Below, in pieces: positions 49,016 to 58,565 of a stretch of 64,000 nucleotides of DNA. The position numbers and the translations under genes were made by a program. The notes beneath the pieces were generated by a model that saw only the letters and a program-made list of their open reading frames with translations, had not been told where the DNA came from and ran no database searches. The stretch's first letter is position 1. Each line of letters begins with the position of its first letter. This DNA comes from Poriferisodalis sp965226645 (GTDB lineage: Bacteria; Actinomycetota; Acidimicrobiia; Acidimicrobiales; Poriferisodalaceae): contig CBDDDL010000004.1 in assembly GCA_965226645.1 (NCBI GenBank), positions 868,001-932,000 of the forward strand, written 5' to 3'.

Positions 49016-50287
49016 TCAGGGCGTGATCGCGACGTGCCAGCGCTTCTTGCCGCGTCGCAGCAGCACGTACCGGCCGTGCAGCAGGTCCGGGGCACCCACG
49101 ATCCGATCTTCACGAGAGGTGCGCTCGCCATTGATGTAAACGCTGCCCTCTGCAAGCGCCCGGCGCGCCTCGCTTCGACTGCCCGCCAGTTCTGCATCGA
49201 CGAGAACGTCGACGACGGACGCGTCGAGCGAACGCAATGGCCCTGAAGGAACTTCTTCGGCCACGAATGCCAGCGCGGAGGCGGATGCAGCGCGTGGCGA
49301 ACTGCCGGTGCCGAAGAGCACCTCACTTGCGCCTTGTGCCGCCGACGCCGCGTCGAGGCCGTGAACGGTGCGGGTGATCTCGGTCGCCAGCTTCCGCTGG
49401 CCGTCACGCCGACCGGGATCGGCTTCGTGGGCTTGCGCGATCTCGCGTGCTTCGGCCAGGTCCAGGAACGTGAGCTGGCTGAGCAGCTTGCCGACATCGG
49501 CGTCGTCGACGCCGATCCACGACTGATAGAAGCGGTACGGACTCATGGCGTCCGGGTTGAGCCACAGAGTTTCCCCGCCGGCAGTCTTGCCGTACTTGGT
49601 GCCGTCGCTGCGCGCCAGCAACGGCCAGGTCAGGGCATGGGCGCTGCGGCCGAGACGGCGCCGGATCAGATCGATGCCGAGCACGATGTTGCCCCATTGA
49701 TCGGAACCACCGACCTGCAGCTCGCACTCGACGTTCTCCGCGAGCCACAGATAGTCGTACGCCTGCAACAGCATGTAACTGAACTCGGTGTAGGACAGCC
49801 CGTCGCCGTCAGCCAACCGGTTGCGCACTGATTCCTTGCCGATCATCTGCGGGATCGTGACGTGCTTGCCGATATCGCGCAGGAAGTCCAGCACGCCCAC
49901 GCCGACGGTCCAGGCGCGGTTGTCCAGCAAGCGAGCTGCGCACGGCCCGTCATCGAAGTCCAGGAACTGCCGCAGCTGCGGCACGATGCCCTCAAGGTTC
50001 TGCGCCAGGGCGTCGTCGTCCAGCAGCGACCGCTCGGTCGAGCGACCGCTCGGATCGCCGATCATGCCCGTCGCCCCGCCCGCGAGCGCGATCGGGCGGT
50101 GGCCCGCCAATTGCAGACGTCGCAGGGTCAGCAGCCCGATGAGGTTTCCGACGTGCAAGCTCGGGGCCGTGGGATCGAAGCCGCAGTAGACGGTGACCGG
50201 TCCGACGTCGAGCCGCTTCGCCAGCGCCGTCCGGTCAGTCGTCTGATGTATGAGCCCGCGCGCATCGAGGTCAGCTAGGACGTCCAC
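49016..50287 (-). CDS. tyrS: tyrosyl-tRNA synthetase
   Basis: A 423-aa class I synthetase. The HIGH-type motif is PSLHVGN, the Tyr-AMP site has TGMIGDPSGRS and QVGGSDQWGNI, and the KMSKS loop appears as KYGKT (with SDGTKYGKT before it). A C-terminal S4 domain (ARRALAEGSVYINGERT) binds tRNA. I chose GTG 50287, which gives the family length; the longer open frame has an unrelated Arg-rich start. Confidence 0.95.
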   Translation of the reverse strand: MDVLADLDARGLIHQTTDRTALAKRLDVGPVTVYCGFDPTAPSLHVGNLIGLLTLRRLQLAGHRPIALAGGATGMIGDPSGRSTERSLLDDDALAQNLEGIVPQLRQFLDFDDGPCAARLLDNRAWTVGVGVLDFLRDIGKHVTIPQMIGKESVRNRLADGDGLSYTEFSYMLLQAYDYLWLAENVECELQVGGSDQWGNIVLGIDLIRRRLGRSAHALTWPLLARSDGTKYGKTAGGETLWLNPDAMSPYRFYQSWIGVDDADVGKLLSQLTFLDLAEAREIAQAHEADPGRRDGQRKLATEITRTVHGLDAASAAQGASEVLFGTGSSPRAASASALAFVAEEVPSGPLRSLDASVVDVLVDAELAGSRSEARRALAEGSVYINGERTSREDRIVGAPDLLHGRYVLLRRGKKRWHVAITP

Positions 50288-50354
50288 GCCGCAAGTCTGC
50301 CGCAGCCCACGTGCGTTTCTGGCCGCCTTTTCGATGGCCCTGCCCAGCCGCGTC

Positions 50355-51125
50355 CTAGCGGCGCGGCGTCCAGCGGAAGCCGCGCACCGTCGCCAAGGCC
50401 GCGAACAGGCCCCATGCGGCAATCACAGCCCAACGTCCAGCGGGCATCGGGACCCCTTCGACGAACGGGTCGAAGGTGCGCCCCAGCGCGATCGCAAGGT
50501 GCTTGATGGGAAACAGATCGCCGATAAACGTCATCCAACGCGGCGTGCCGGCCGAGGGAGGAATGAAGATGTCCGAGAGGAAATACAGCGGCAGCACGAT
50601 CATGTTGGTGATTGCGGGCGCGGCATTTTCGCTGGGGCAAATGCACGACACGCCGAGTCCCATGGCCGAAAATGCTGCAGCGGCCAGAAGCAGCGTGATG
50701 AACAGGCTCGGCAGCGCCGTCACCTGGATCTCGACGCCATAGGCGAACCGTCCGATACCGACGACGAGCACGGTCATGAGGCCGGTCAGTGCCATCGATG
50801 AGGCGATCTGTCCTCCGAGGAAGATCCATGGCGGCAACGGAGTCGCCCGCACCGCCTTAAGGAGACCGTTCTCGCGCTTGATGGTGGTCGTGATCGCCTG
50901 ATTGACGAGCGTGGCCGACACCACCGAGAGCGCGAGGATCCCCGGCACGTAGACGGTGGCGACGCGAGCGCCGGTCGTTCCCATGCGTTCGTTGCCGAAG
51001 ATCGACGTGAAGATCACCAGGAAGATGATCGGCAGCGCGACGGTGAAGAACGTGGCCGCGGGACTGCGCCGGAAACCGAGCAGATTGAAGTACGTCTCGC
51101 TGCGCAGCTGTCGCAGGCGCGTCAT
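50355..51125 (-). CDS. ABC-2 type transporter permease
   Basis: A 256-aa membrane protein with about six transmembrane segments in the ABC-2 arrangement. The N-terminal RSETYFNLLGFRRSPAATFFTVALPIIFLVIF is typical, as is the central PLYFLSDIFIPP block. It is the membrane half of an exporter, drug or polysaccharide type; the cargo is unknown. The ATG overlaps the ATPase gene's stop by 4 nt. Confidence 0.9.
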   Translation of the reverse strand: MTRLRQLRSETYFNLLGFRRSPAATFFTVALPIIFLVIFTSIFGNERMGTTGARVATVYVPGILALSVVSATLVNQAITTTIKRENGLLKAVRATPLPPWIFLGGQIASSMALTGLMTVLVVGIGRFAYGVEIQVTALPSLFITLLLAAAAFSAMGLGVSCICPSENAAPAITNMIVLPLYFLSDIFIPPSAGTPRWMTFIGDLFPIKHLAIALGRTFDPFVEGVPMPAGRWAVIAAWGLFAALATVRGFRWTPRR

Positions 51126-52144
51126 GAGCGTGCGCTCCGGCGTCGCCGTCGAGACGGGACATCACCGTCGCGGGCGTTCGGTGTAGCAGCGACCGTTGCA
51201 TCCCTCTCGTCGGTGTCCTCGCCGGTCAGTGCCAGATAGGTGTCCTCGAGGGTGGGCGGGCGGACTTCCAGCGAGTCCAGCCGCGCGCCAGCGGTGTCGG
51301 CTGCGGCGAGCAGCTCGCCCACGACGCCGCTGACATCGTCGGTTGTCAGCTCGAGACGCTCGGCCGCGCGGTTATCGAGCACGCCCTCCGAGTGCAAGCG
51401 TTCACCAAGCGCCTCGGGCAGCGTGCTTGCTGCGAGCTCAGCGGAGTCCCAGCTGATGCGGGTCGCCAACGCCGCCATCTCGGCCAGGTCTGCAGCGGTG
51501 CCGTCCGCCACGATGCGGCCGCGCGAGATCACCGCGATCCGGTCTGCGAGACGATCGGCTTCGTCCATGTAGTGCGTTGTCAGCAACACCGTTACGCCCA
51601 GCGCACGCAGTCCGTCGATCGTGTTCCAGGCCTCGCGTCGGGCCGCGGGGTCGAATCCGGTGGTTGGTTCGTCGAGGAAGACCAGCTCAGGATCGCCCAC
51701 GAGCGCGAGCGCCAGCGCCAGCCGCTGTTGCTGTCCGCCCGACAGCCGTCGGGCACGCGTGCGGGCAGAATCGGCGAGACCCACCAACGCGAGCACTTCA
51801 TTGGTCGACCGCGGCGAGCGGTAGTAGGCAGCCCACATCGTCACAGTCTCGGCCGCAGTGAAGTCGCCGTTGAGATTGCCGCCTTGCAGGACGATTCCGA
51901 GGCGCTCGCGCCACGCTGCGTCCGCGTCAGCGGGATCGACTCCGAGCACACGAACCTCGCCGGAGGTTCTCGTGCGAAGGCCTTCGAGGATCTCGACCGT
52001 CGTCGTCTTGCCGGCCCCGTTCGGGCCTAAGAACGCCAGTACCTCGCCGGCCGCGACCTCGAGATCTACGCCTGCGACCGCTTCGAGGGCGCCGTAGTTC
52101 TTGCGGAGCCCGGATACCTCGATTGCATAGTCGGTGCCGGCCAT
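51122..52144 (-). CDS. ABC exporter ATP-binding protein
   Basis: A 340-aa ATPase with Walker A GPNGAGKTTT (about residues 39-48), signature LSGGQQQRLALA, Walker B LVFLDEPTTGFDP and an H-loop TTHYMDEAD. The C-terminal extension after about residue 225 is typical of DrrA/CcmA-type exporters. The start is ATG 52144; the longer open frame upstream overlaps the preceding small gene and is not used. The permease follows with overlap. Confidence 0.93.
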   Translation of the reverse strand: MAGTDYAIEVSGLRKNYGALEAVAGVDLEVAAGEVLAFLGPNGAGKTTTVEILEGLRTRTSGEVRVLGVDPADADAAWRERLGIVLQGGNLNGDFTAAETVTMWAAYYRSPRSTNEVLALVGLADSARTRARRLSGGQQQRLALALALVGDPELVFLDEPTTGFDPAARREAWNTIDGLRALGVTVLLTTHYMDEADRLADRIAVISRGRIVADGTAADLAEMAALATRISWDSAELAASTLPEALGERLHSEGVLDNRAAERLELTTDDVSGVVGELLAAADTAGARLDSLEVRPPTLEDTYLALTGEDTDERDATVAATPNARDGDVPSRRRRRSARS

Positions 52145-52152
52145 CAACGCGC

Positions 52153-52470
52153 CTACTCGCTCGGTGTGACTGGCTCGGGCTGTATTCGCGAGGGCGATCC
52201 CCCGTCCGGCGTGCCCGATTGGCGCCTGCTCACCGAATCGGCGTCGGCGTCGGCGTATCGCTCTGGATGGAGCACCTGTGGGCGGACGGCAGCCGCGTAG
52301 AGCAGCACCGCCAGCGGGCCGAAGAAGATGATCAAGAGGATCCAATTTGAGCGGCGACGGTTCGTGGCGGCGAAGCGGTTGCGTCCGACCCGAGCAATGT
52401 CGGCGATCCCAACGGCCATGATGAGCGCCGCCGCTGCGATCGCAATGACCATGCCGGGTCCGATGCTCAC
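52153..52470 (-). CDS. small membrane protein with PLDc_N-like domain
   Basis: A 105-aa protein with two hydrophobic segments. The second, NWILLIIFFGPLAVLLYAAAVRP, resembles the phospholipase-D N-terminal (PLDc_N) motif found in small actinobacterial membrane proteins. The hydrophilic acidic/Ser-Pro tail is poorly conserved. It ends 8 nt before the ABC ATPase gene, so it is probably in that operon. Confidence 0.7.
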   Translation of the reverse strand: MSIGPGMVIAIAAAALIMAVGIADIARVGRNRFAATNRRRSNWILLIIFFGPLAVLLYAAAVRPQVLHPERYADADADSVSRRQSGTPDGGSPSRIQPEPVTPSE

Positions 52471-52574
52471 CGGGTCACGCTACCGGCCACGAACATGGCG
52501 GATTTCGGTCTGTCGGGGGCCTGAGAGACCGAGCGGACAGGCGACGACTGTCGTGTCTGAGTGAACGTCAGCAA

Positions 52575-52611
52575 CGAGGCCGCGGCCCAAGCGGCCCACC
52601 AGCGAAGCGAA
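52575..52611 (+). repeat. dispersed 37-nt repeat, copy B
   Basis: Second copy of the 37-nt sequence at 3531-3567 (35 of 37 identical, same orientation). It lies in the 197-nt gap 52471-52667 between two minus-strand membrane-protein genes, where I see no gene. Confidence 0.6.
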
Positions 52612-52667
52612 CACGAGCGGGGAACGAGAAGTCCGACCGCGAGAAGGCTTGCCTATCCGCGGGCCTG

Positions 52668-52967
52668 CTAGGAGCCGACCGACGAGAACAGATTGATCGC
52701 CAGTAGTCCGCCAGCTCCGATGCCCGCCACTGTGAGCCCCGCACCCGCCGACCAAAGGGTTCCATCGAACAGCAGCCGGCCTCCGGCGGCGAGCACCACC
52801 GTCACCGCAATCACCGACAGTGCCGTTCCGGGCACCAATGTCACGGCGATCCAACCGGCGACGAGCCCGCACAGGAACAGGACGATGTCCTCGACGAGTC
52901 GGAGCGCTGTCCTCACGTCGATCACGGTAGGCGCAGACGAAGCGCCGTCCCGTCGATCAGACCGCAT
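52668..52967 (-). CDS. small hydrophobic membrane protein
   Basis: A 99-aa protein of which residues about 22-95 are three to four hydrophobic helices rich in Ala, Gly, Val and Leu. No family is recognised. The start may be ATG 52967 or an in-frame GTG at 52925; neither has a clear ribosome-binding site. It could be a DUF2568/YrdB-like membrane protein, but that is a guess. Confidence 0.6.
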   Translation of the reverse strand: MRSDRRDGASSAPTVIDVRTALRLVEDIVLFLCGLVAGWIAVTLVPGTALSVIAVTVVLAAGGRLLFDGTLWSAGAGLTVAGIGAGGLLAINLFSSVGS

Positions 52968-53015
52968 CGTGAGTCGAGTACCGGCGCAAGAGCCGACGAG
53001 ACCTGACGAGAGCGA

Positions 53016-53696
53016 CTACCGCAGCGATCGGGCCAGCGCGAAGGCGTGCCGAGCGAGCCGTCGAGTGCTGGCATCGAGATCCAGCTCCGGATCGGCGAGC
53101 TCGTCGGGTGCGACCCAGCGAAGCCCCTCGGACTCATGGTTGCCGCGCACGACCGCAGCCTGAGGAGCACGTATGAGAAAGCGCACATCGAAATGCAGGT
53201 GGTCCGGCTCGGTGCGCTTGCGGTTGACGAACAGATGCACGTCGATGTCAACCGGCAGAGACCAGACCTCTAGCCCCGTGATGCCCGTCTCCTCGGTCGC
53301 CTCGCGAAGTGCAACCGATGCCAGGCTCGACTCGCCGTCGGCATGGCCGCCGGGCTGCAGCCAGCGACCGATCTTGGCGTGCAGCAGCACGAGGCCCCGC
53401 GTCGCTTCGTGGTTCACCACCCAGGCCGACGCCGTGAGGTGACCCTGCTCGCAGGTCCGGTGCAGCGCGTCCGGATGGCGTTCGACGAATTCGAGCAAGC
53501 GCGCTCGATGCTCCGATTGAATCCGCTGCGCTGACGTGAAACGTTCGACCACTTCGACCGCGGCCGACAAGCTGCCCGCGTCATCAAGCGCCGCCGCGTC
53601 CGCACTGGTGTTGGCGTCAGGCGGTTTCCATCGGATCCAACGCGGCGCGGCGCCAGTGCTGTCGCGCGCTTCGAGTTCCAGCGCGTCGTGAGTCAC
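53016..53696 (-). CDS. Nudix hydrolase
   Basis: A 226-aa protein with a canonical Nudix box, GX5EX7REUXEEXGU, read as GGHADGESSLASVALREATEETGI. Its substrate is unknown; family members cleave nucleoside diphosphates linked to other groups. GTG 53696 overlaps the glycosylase stop as GTGA, so it is the last gene of the argH-mpg unit. The coupling to a DNA glycosylase suggests nucleotide-pool or repair housekeeping, which is inference. Confidence 0.88.
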   Translation of the reverse strand: MTHDALELEARDSTGAAPRWIRWKPPDANTSADAAALDDAGSLSAAVEVVERFTSAQRIQSEHRARLLEFVERHPDALHRTCEQGHLTASAWVVNHEATRGLVLLHAKIGRWLQPGGHADGESSLASVALREATEETGITGLEVWSLPVDIDVHLFVNRKRTEPDHLHFDVRFLIRAPQAAVVRGNHESEGLRWVAPDELADPELDLDASTRRLARHAFALARSLR

Positions 53697-54298
53697 GGGC
53701 GCCCCCTGCTGACGTGCGGATTGCCGGTGACGTACCAGCGCCACGGTCGATCAGTGCCGCGGCTGATGCCGATTCGCTGGGTTGCGGTGATGTCCGGGGG
53801 CACCCAGTCGCCGTCACGGATGCTCAACCCAGTGGGAGCCGTGAGATCGCTTCGGTCGTGCCCTGCGTCGATGCCGAACGCCTGGGTCAGCTTGGCGGGG
53901 CCCGAGCACAAGTCCACGCACTGGATCCGCCGTCCGCCGCTGCTGCGATTTGCGGCCAGCACGTCATAGCCGCAGAGCGGCTCGAGCGCTCGCAGCAGTA
54001 CTGCGTCACCGGTCCCAGGGGGCGCGCACACAGCGTTCGCGCACCAATGCAGCCCGTAGATCCGGTACACGTACAGCGTTCCCGGCGGACCGAACATGGC
54101 GGCATTGCGAGCCGTCGGACCGCTGCGCGAGTGGGCTGCGGGGTCGCCGTCGCCGCTGTAGGCCTCGACTTCCACGATGCGTCCGGCCAGCGCCGGCCCA
54201 TCGCTGCGCACGAGCAGCTTGCCCAGCAAGTCCGGCGCGACGTCGGGTGCAGGTCGCTCGTAGAACGAAGCCGGCAACGTCTCGGACGCGAACGCCAT
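53693..54298 (-). CDS. 3-methyladenine DNA glycosylase (AAG/MPG family)
   Basis: A 201-aa DNA repair enzyme that excises alkylated purines. The family blocks are LPASFYERPAPDVAPDLLGKLLVR, RIVEVEAYSGDGDPAAHS, FGPPGTLYVYRIYGLHWCANAV, VLLRALEP and LCSGPAKLTQAFGI. The ATG at 54298 overlaps the argH stop as TGATG, so it is translated from the arginine transcript. The long N-terminal extension of the open frame lies over argH and is not real. Confidence 0.92.
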   Translation of the reverse strand: MAFASETLPASFYERPAPDVAPDLLGKLLVRSDGPALAGRIVEVEAYSGDGDPAAHSRSGPTARNAAMFGPPGTLYVYRIYGLHWCANAVCAPPGTGDAVLLRALEPLCGYDVLAANRSSGGRRIQCVDLCSGPAKLTQAFGIDAGHDRSDLTAPTGLSIRDGDWVPPDITATQRIGISRGTDRPWRWYVTGNPHVSRGRP

Positions 54299-55761
54299 CA
54301 GCGACCGTCCGCAGCGGCGGCGGCTTGCGCGAGCGCCGCGGCGAGACGGTCGAGCTGTGCAGCCACCGCAACAGGCCCGCCCGCGCCGTGGGTGACGCGG
54401 CTTCGGTGCGCCGCGCCGGGTGCGAGACGTTCCGCCGCCGCGGGCCCCAGGTCGGGATGGGCGGAGACGAGTTCGACGAGTCGCTCTGCGGCAGATGCCG
54501 ACGGCGCTCCGTCGCTGAGCGCCTGCCGTACGGCATCGGCAACGACCGCGTGCGCCTGCCTGAACGGCATGCCAGCAGCAACGAGCCACTCCGCCAGATC
54601 GGTCGCCGCAGCGAACGGATCGTCGGCGCCCGCTGCCATCGCGTCGGCTCGAAAGCTGAGCGTGCGCAGCAGCCCGTTCAGCGCAAGCGTGGTCAGGCGG
54701 ACCGTGTCGACGGCGTCGAAGAGCGGTTCCTTGTCCTCTTGGAGGTCCTTGTTGTACGCCAGCGGCAGACCCTTGAGGGTCGCGAGGAATCCTGCGAGAT
54801 GCCCGATCAGACGTCCGGCCTTGCCACGCGCAAGTTCGGCGACGTCCGGGTTCTTCTTCTGCGGCATCATCGACGAGCCGGTCGCGAACGCATCGTCGAG
54901 CGTCACGAAGCCAAATTCGGCGCTCGACCACAGCACAATTTCTTCGCCGAGCCGCGACAGGTGCACACCGGTCATCGTCAGGGCGTAGAGGGTGTCGGCC
55001 ACGAAGTCGCGGTCGCTGACCGCATCGAGCGAATTCTCGAAGACTGACGCAAAGCCCAGCGACGCCGCTGTTGTGGCAGGGTCGAGCGGCAATGACGAAC
55101 CCGCGAGCGCGCCCGCCCCCAGAGGGGAAACGTCAGTTCGTCGGCGCGCCTCGCCGAGTCGCTCGGCGTCGCGCAGGAGCGCCCAAGCGTGGGCTGCGAG
55201 ATGGTGCGCCAGTCCGACGGGTTGGGCTTGCTGCAAGTGGGTGTATCCGGGCAGCCGGAGACCGGCATCGTGGGCCTCTCGCGCACGGTCGGCCAACGTC
55301 TGCGCCACATCGACGACGAGCGGGGCCACGACGTCGATGGCATTGCGAGTCCATAAGCGCAGGTCAGTGACGACTTGGTCGTTGCGGCTGCGGCCGGTGT
55401 GCATCTTGGCCGCTGCGGGACACAACTCGGTGGCGCGCCGCTCGACCGCTGTGTGGATGTCCTCGTCCGTTTGCTGCCAGTCCATCCGGCCTTCGGCGAT
55501 CTCGCCCTGGACCTGACCGAGCGCAGCGCCGATGCCGTCGCGCTCAGCGTCGGTGAGCAGACCAACATCGGCCAGCATCGCCACATGGGCTCGCGACGCG
55601 GCGATGTCCTCGGCGTACATGCGCTGATCGAACGGCAGCGAGTCGTTCAGGGCTGCCAGTGCCGCAGACGGTTCGGAGGCAAACCGTCCGTGCCAGAGCG
55701 TGCGACTGGCCGCGGACGGTGGATCCGGCGCGTCCGGAATGGTGGCGTCGTCTGCGGTCAT
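54298..55761 (-). CDS. argH: argininosuccinate lyase
   Basis: ArgH splits argininosuccinate into arginine and fumarate, the last step of arginine biosynthesis. The 487-aa protein starts with LWHGRFASEPS and carries the superfamily signature GSSMMPQKKNPD, with the catalytic Ser loop, as well as HTGRSRNDQV and YTHLQQAQP. ATG 55761 gives the usual length. argG, normally beside it, is not in this cluster. Confidence 0.96.
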   Translation of the reverse strand: MTADDATIPDAPDPPSAASRTLWHGRFASEPSAALAALNDSLPFDQRMYAEDIAASRAHVAMLADVGLLTDAERDGIGAALGQVQGEIAEGRMDWQQTDEDIHTAVERRATELCPAAAKMHTGRSRNDQVVTDLRLWTRNAIDVVAPLVVDVAQTLADRAREAHDAGLRLPGYTHLQQAQPVGLAHHLAAHAWALLRDAERLGEARRRTDVSPLGAGALAGSSLPLDPATTAASLGFASVFENSLDAVSDRDFVADTLYALTMTGVHLSRLGEEIVLWSSAEFGFVTLDDAFATGSSMMPQKKNPDVAELARGKAGRLIGHLAGFLATLKGLPLAYNKDLQEDKEPLFDAVDTVRLTTLALNGLLRTLSFRADAMAAGADDPFAAATDLAEWLVAAGMPFRQAHAVVADAVRQALSDGAPSASAAERLVELVSAHPDLGPAAAERLAPGAAHRSRVTHGAGGPVAVAAQLDRLAAALAQAAAAADGR

Positions 55762-55903
55762 GACGGGGCTGGTTTCTTGGTCGATGGTGTGGTCGGAGTT
55801 TCCGGCTTCGATTTCATCGCACGGGGCCGGTTCTGGTAGAGGCAATCAGTGACGGTCAACGTCGGCAGAGTCGACGTCGGCACAGGGCCCGGCAAGCACG
55901 AGC

Positions 55904-56365
55904 TCACAGATCTGCGAGTTCTCGGCAGTGGCCGGCAACTGCCGCGCCCCCGGTTTGGGTGTCAGCGACCATAAGCAGCGTGTCGTCGCCGGCGATGGTG
56001 CCGATGACTCCGTCGAGATCGCTGCGGTCGATCGCTGAGGCCACGACATGCGCAGAGCCAGGCGGCGTCCGCAGCACGACGAGGTTGTCCGACCAGCGGA
56101 CATCGAGCACCCAGTCGCCGAAGACTCGCCGCAGAGTGTTGGCTGGCAGCGCCTCGGGTGAGTCGGACTCGGGGACGGCATACACCGTCCGCCCCGCCGT
56201 CCGCATCTTGGCAACGCCCATCTCGTCGAGGTCGCGGCACACTGTCGCCTGGGTCACGACCACCGAGCGCTCGGCCAGCAGGTCGACCAGCTGGGACTGG
56301 CTGGCGACCTCGTGCGCCGCTAGCAGTTCACGGACCAGGTGCTGGCGCTGGGCCTTCGTCGTCAT
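55904..56365 (-). CDS. argR: arginine repressor
   Basis: A 153-aa DNA-binding regulator. The N-terminal winged helix (residues about 1-70, VTQATVCRDLDEMGVAKM is the recognition block) precedes the C-terminal hexamerisation and arginine-binding domain with GTIAGDDTLLMVAD. It represses arginine genes when arginine is high. It overlaps argF by 4 nt. A 142-nt gap to argH may hold a separate promoter. Confidence 0.93.
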   Translation of the reverse strand: MTTKAQRQHLVRELLAAHEVASQSQLVDLLAERSVVVTQATVCRDLDEMGVAKMRTAGRTVYAVPESDSPEALPANTLRRVFGDWVLDVRWSDNLVVLRTPPGSAHVVASAIDRSDLDGVIGTIAGDDTLLMVADTQTGGAAVAGHCRELADL

Positions 56366-57306
56366 CGGACCGACCCTCGTCCTGGGGCTAACGCTTCGCC
56401 GGCCGGGACGCCTGCTGGTCCGGCAAGGAAGGCGAGCAGACCGCGCGCCGCATGCATGCGATTGGCAGCTTGGCGCCAGACGCGGCTGGATGAACCGTCG
56501 ATGACCTCGGCGGCCACCTCCTCACCACGATGCGCGGGCAGGCAGTGCAGAAACACTGCCCGATCCGAGGCCTGCGCCATCAGCGCCTCGTCTACCTGGT
56601 AACCGGCAAACGCCATCAGCCGTTCGGATCGCTCGTCCTCCTGGCCCATCGAGGTCCACGCGTCGGTGCAGACGACATCAGCTCCCTTGACGGCCTCGAC
56701 CGGATCGGTCGTCACCGTGCACTCGCCGCCGAGCGCGGCGAGACGGTCCAGGGTTGCCGCGGCGGGCCTGTAGCCGTCAGGTGCCGCGAGCGAGCTCGGG
56801 ATGCCCAGCAGCGCGCAACCGATCGCCAGCGATCGCCAGACGTTGTTGGCGTCGCCCACGAAAGCGACTCGCTCGGTGCCTTCGAGCCCGAGACACTGGT
56901 CGATCGTCAGCAGGTCGGCGAGGGCTTGGCACGGATGCGCCTCATCGGAAAGGAGGTTCACCACGGGAGCCACCTCGCACGCGGCCATCCGGACGAGATG
57001 GCCATGGCGGAACACGCGCGCTGCGACAATCGAGTGGTAGCAGGCGAGCGTCCGCACGACATCCTCCGCCGTCTCGCGCACGTCGATGCCGACTTCTTCG
57101 GGGCGGATGTACACGGGGTGCCCGCCCAGTTGGGCAACAGCCATCTCCATCGAGTTGCGTGTCCGGTTGGAAGCCTTCTCGAACACCAGTGCAACGCCGA
57201 GGCCCGCAAGAACCGCCGGGGCCGACGCGGCGGGTCGGCTCGCAAGATCCAGCACATATCTCATCTCGGCGGCCGACAGGTCGTCCACTTCTAGGAGGTG
57301 CCGCAT
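56362..57306 (-). CDS. argF: ornithine carbamoyltransferase
   Basis: ArgF makes citrulline from ornithine and carbamoyl phosphate. The 314-aa protein has the carbamoyl-phosphate motif as SNRTR within FEKASNRTRNSMEM, then HPCQALADLLT, DANNVWRSL, SMGQEDE and the ornithine-site HCLPAHRG. The start codon overlaps the argD stop as TGATG; the longer frame is not used. Confidence 0.95.
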   Translation of the reverse strand: MRHLLEVDDLSAAEMRYVLDLASRPAASAPAVLAGLGVALVFEKASNRTRNSMEMAVAQLGGHPVYIRPEEVGIDVRETAEDVVRTLACYHSIVAARVFRHGHLVRMAACEVAPVVNLLSDEAHPCQALADLLTIDQCLGLEGTERVAFVGDANNVWRSLAIGCALLGIPSSLAAPDGYRPAAATLDRLAALGGECTVTTDPVEAVKGADVVCTDAWTSMGQEDERSERLMAFAGYQVDEALMAQASDRAVFLHCLPAHRGEEVAAEVIDGSSSRVWRQAANRMHAARGLLAFLAGPAGVPAGEALAPGRGSVR

Positions 57307-58565
57307 CAGTCGGCCCCGCCGCCTGCGAGCACGCCAGCGAAGATCTCCAGGCACTCGTCGATCTCCTCGCTGGACACCACCAACGGCGGCGCGAACCTCA
57401 CGGCGGTCGGCGAGATGCCATTGACGACGAGGCCCGCCGCCAGACACGCGGCCGCGACCTCCGGCCCGGTCATGCCGATCGCGTCGGTGTCGAGCTCGGC
57501 TGCGATCAACAGGCCCATGCCGCGCGTGTCAGTCACTCCCGGCACACCCATGAGCTTCCCGGCCAGCTCCTCGCCGCGAGCCGCCGCGAGCGCCGGAGCG
57601 TCGATTGCCTCCATGGTGCGCAGCACTGCGCGCGCTGCGCTCGTGGCCAGCGGTTGGCCGCCGAACGTGGTGGCGTGATCACCCGGCTGGAAGGCGGCAG
57701 CGATCGGGCGACGTGCCCAGACCGCTCCGATCGGCACACCGTTGCCGAGCGCCTTGGCCATCGTGACGATGTCGGGCCGCGCGGCGCCGGACGGACCGCC
57801 CGACGGCTCGAAGTGGTGCTGCCACGCGAACCATTTGCCCGTGCGGGCGAGGCCGGTCTGGACCTCGTCGAAGATGAGCGCCAGCCCGCGCTCGTCGCAG
57901 ATCTCGCGCACCCGGCGCAGATAGTCACCGTCGGCCACGTTCACGCCGCCTTCGCCCTGCACCACCTCGAGCAGCACGGCGCAGCACGTCGGATCGAGCG
58001 CGGCTTCGAGGGCCTCCGCGTCGTTGTATTCGACGTGACGGAAGCCCTCGGGCAGGGGCTGGAACGTCTCGTGCTTTTCGGGCTGACCCGTGGCGTGCAA
58101 CGTGGCCAGCGTGCGCCCGTGGAACGAGCGAAGCGCGCTGACCACGACGTGCCGGCCGCGGCCACCGAGCTTGCGGGCCAGCTTGATGGCTCCTTCGAGC
58201 GACTCGGCGCCGCTATTGCAGAAGAAGACCTGCCCGCCGCCGCCCTGCAACCGGTCGATGGTCTGAGCCACTTCGACTTGCGGTTCGGTGCCGAAAAGGT
58301 TCGAAACGTGCAACAGCGTGCGCGCCTGCTCACTCAACGCTTCGGCCACCGCGGGATGCGCGTGACCAAGTGATGTGACCGCGAGCCCCGCCAGGAAATC
58401 CAGGTAGCGCTTTCCGTCGCGGTCAAACAGTTCGCAGCCGCTGCCTCGCACGAACTGCACCGGCGGCGGTCCATAGGTGGGCATGAGCGGGCAGCTGTCG
58501 AGCCCCGCCCCGCCCATCGCCGCAGCGTGCGCCACGTTCGCTCCAGCGGAGGGATTCTCAGCCAT
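57306..58565 (-). CDS. argD: acetylornithine aminotransferase
   Basis: A PLP enzyme that converts N-acetylglutamate semialdehyde to N-acetylornithine. The 419-aa protein has the class III blocks FLAGLAVTSLGHAHP, FFCNSGAESLEGAIKLARK, the Asp-containing LIFDEVQTGLARTGKWF and the PLP-lysine region TMAKALGNGVPIGA. It overlaps argB by 8 nt and argF begins at its stop. Confidence 0.95.
   Translation of the reverse strand: MAENPSAGANVAHAAAMGGAGLDSCPLMPTYGPPPVQFVRGSGCELFDRDGKRYLDFLAGLAVTSLGHAHPAVAEALSEQARTLLHVSNLFGTEPQVEVAQTIDRLQGGGGQVFFCNSGAESLEGAIKLARKLGGRGRHVVVSALRSFHGRTLATLHATGQPEKHETFQPLPEGFRHVEYNDAEALEAALDPTCCAVLLEVVQGEGGVNVADGDYLRRVREICDERGLALIFDEVQTGLARTGKWFAWQHHFEPSGGPSGAARPDIVTMAKALGNGVPIGAVWARRPIAAAFQPGDHATTFGGQPLATSAARAVLRTMEAIDAPALAAARGEELAGKLMGVPGVTDTRGMGLLIAAELDTDAIGMTGPEVAAACLAAGLVVNGISPTAVRFAPPLVVSSEEIDECLEIFAGVLAGGGAD

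Noticed and set aside
52480..52872. A 130-aa minus-strand frame
   Set aside because: It overlaps the hydrophobic membrane protein in another frame, is Arg-rich, and has no motifs.
56754..58373. A 539-aa plus-strand frame
   Set aside because: Antisense to argF and argD; composition is that of a shadow frame.
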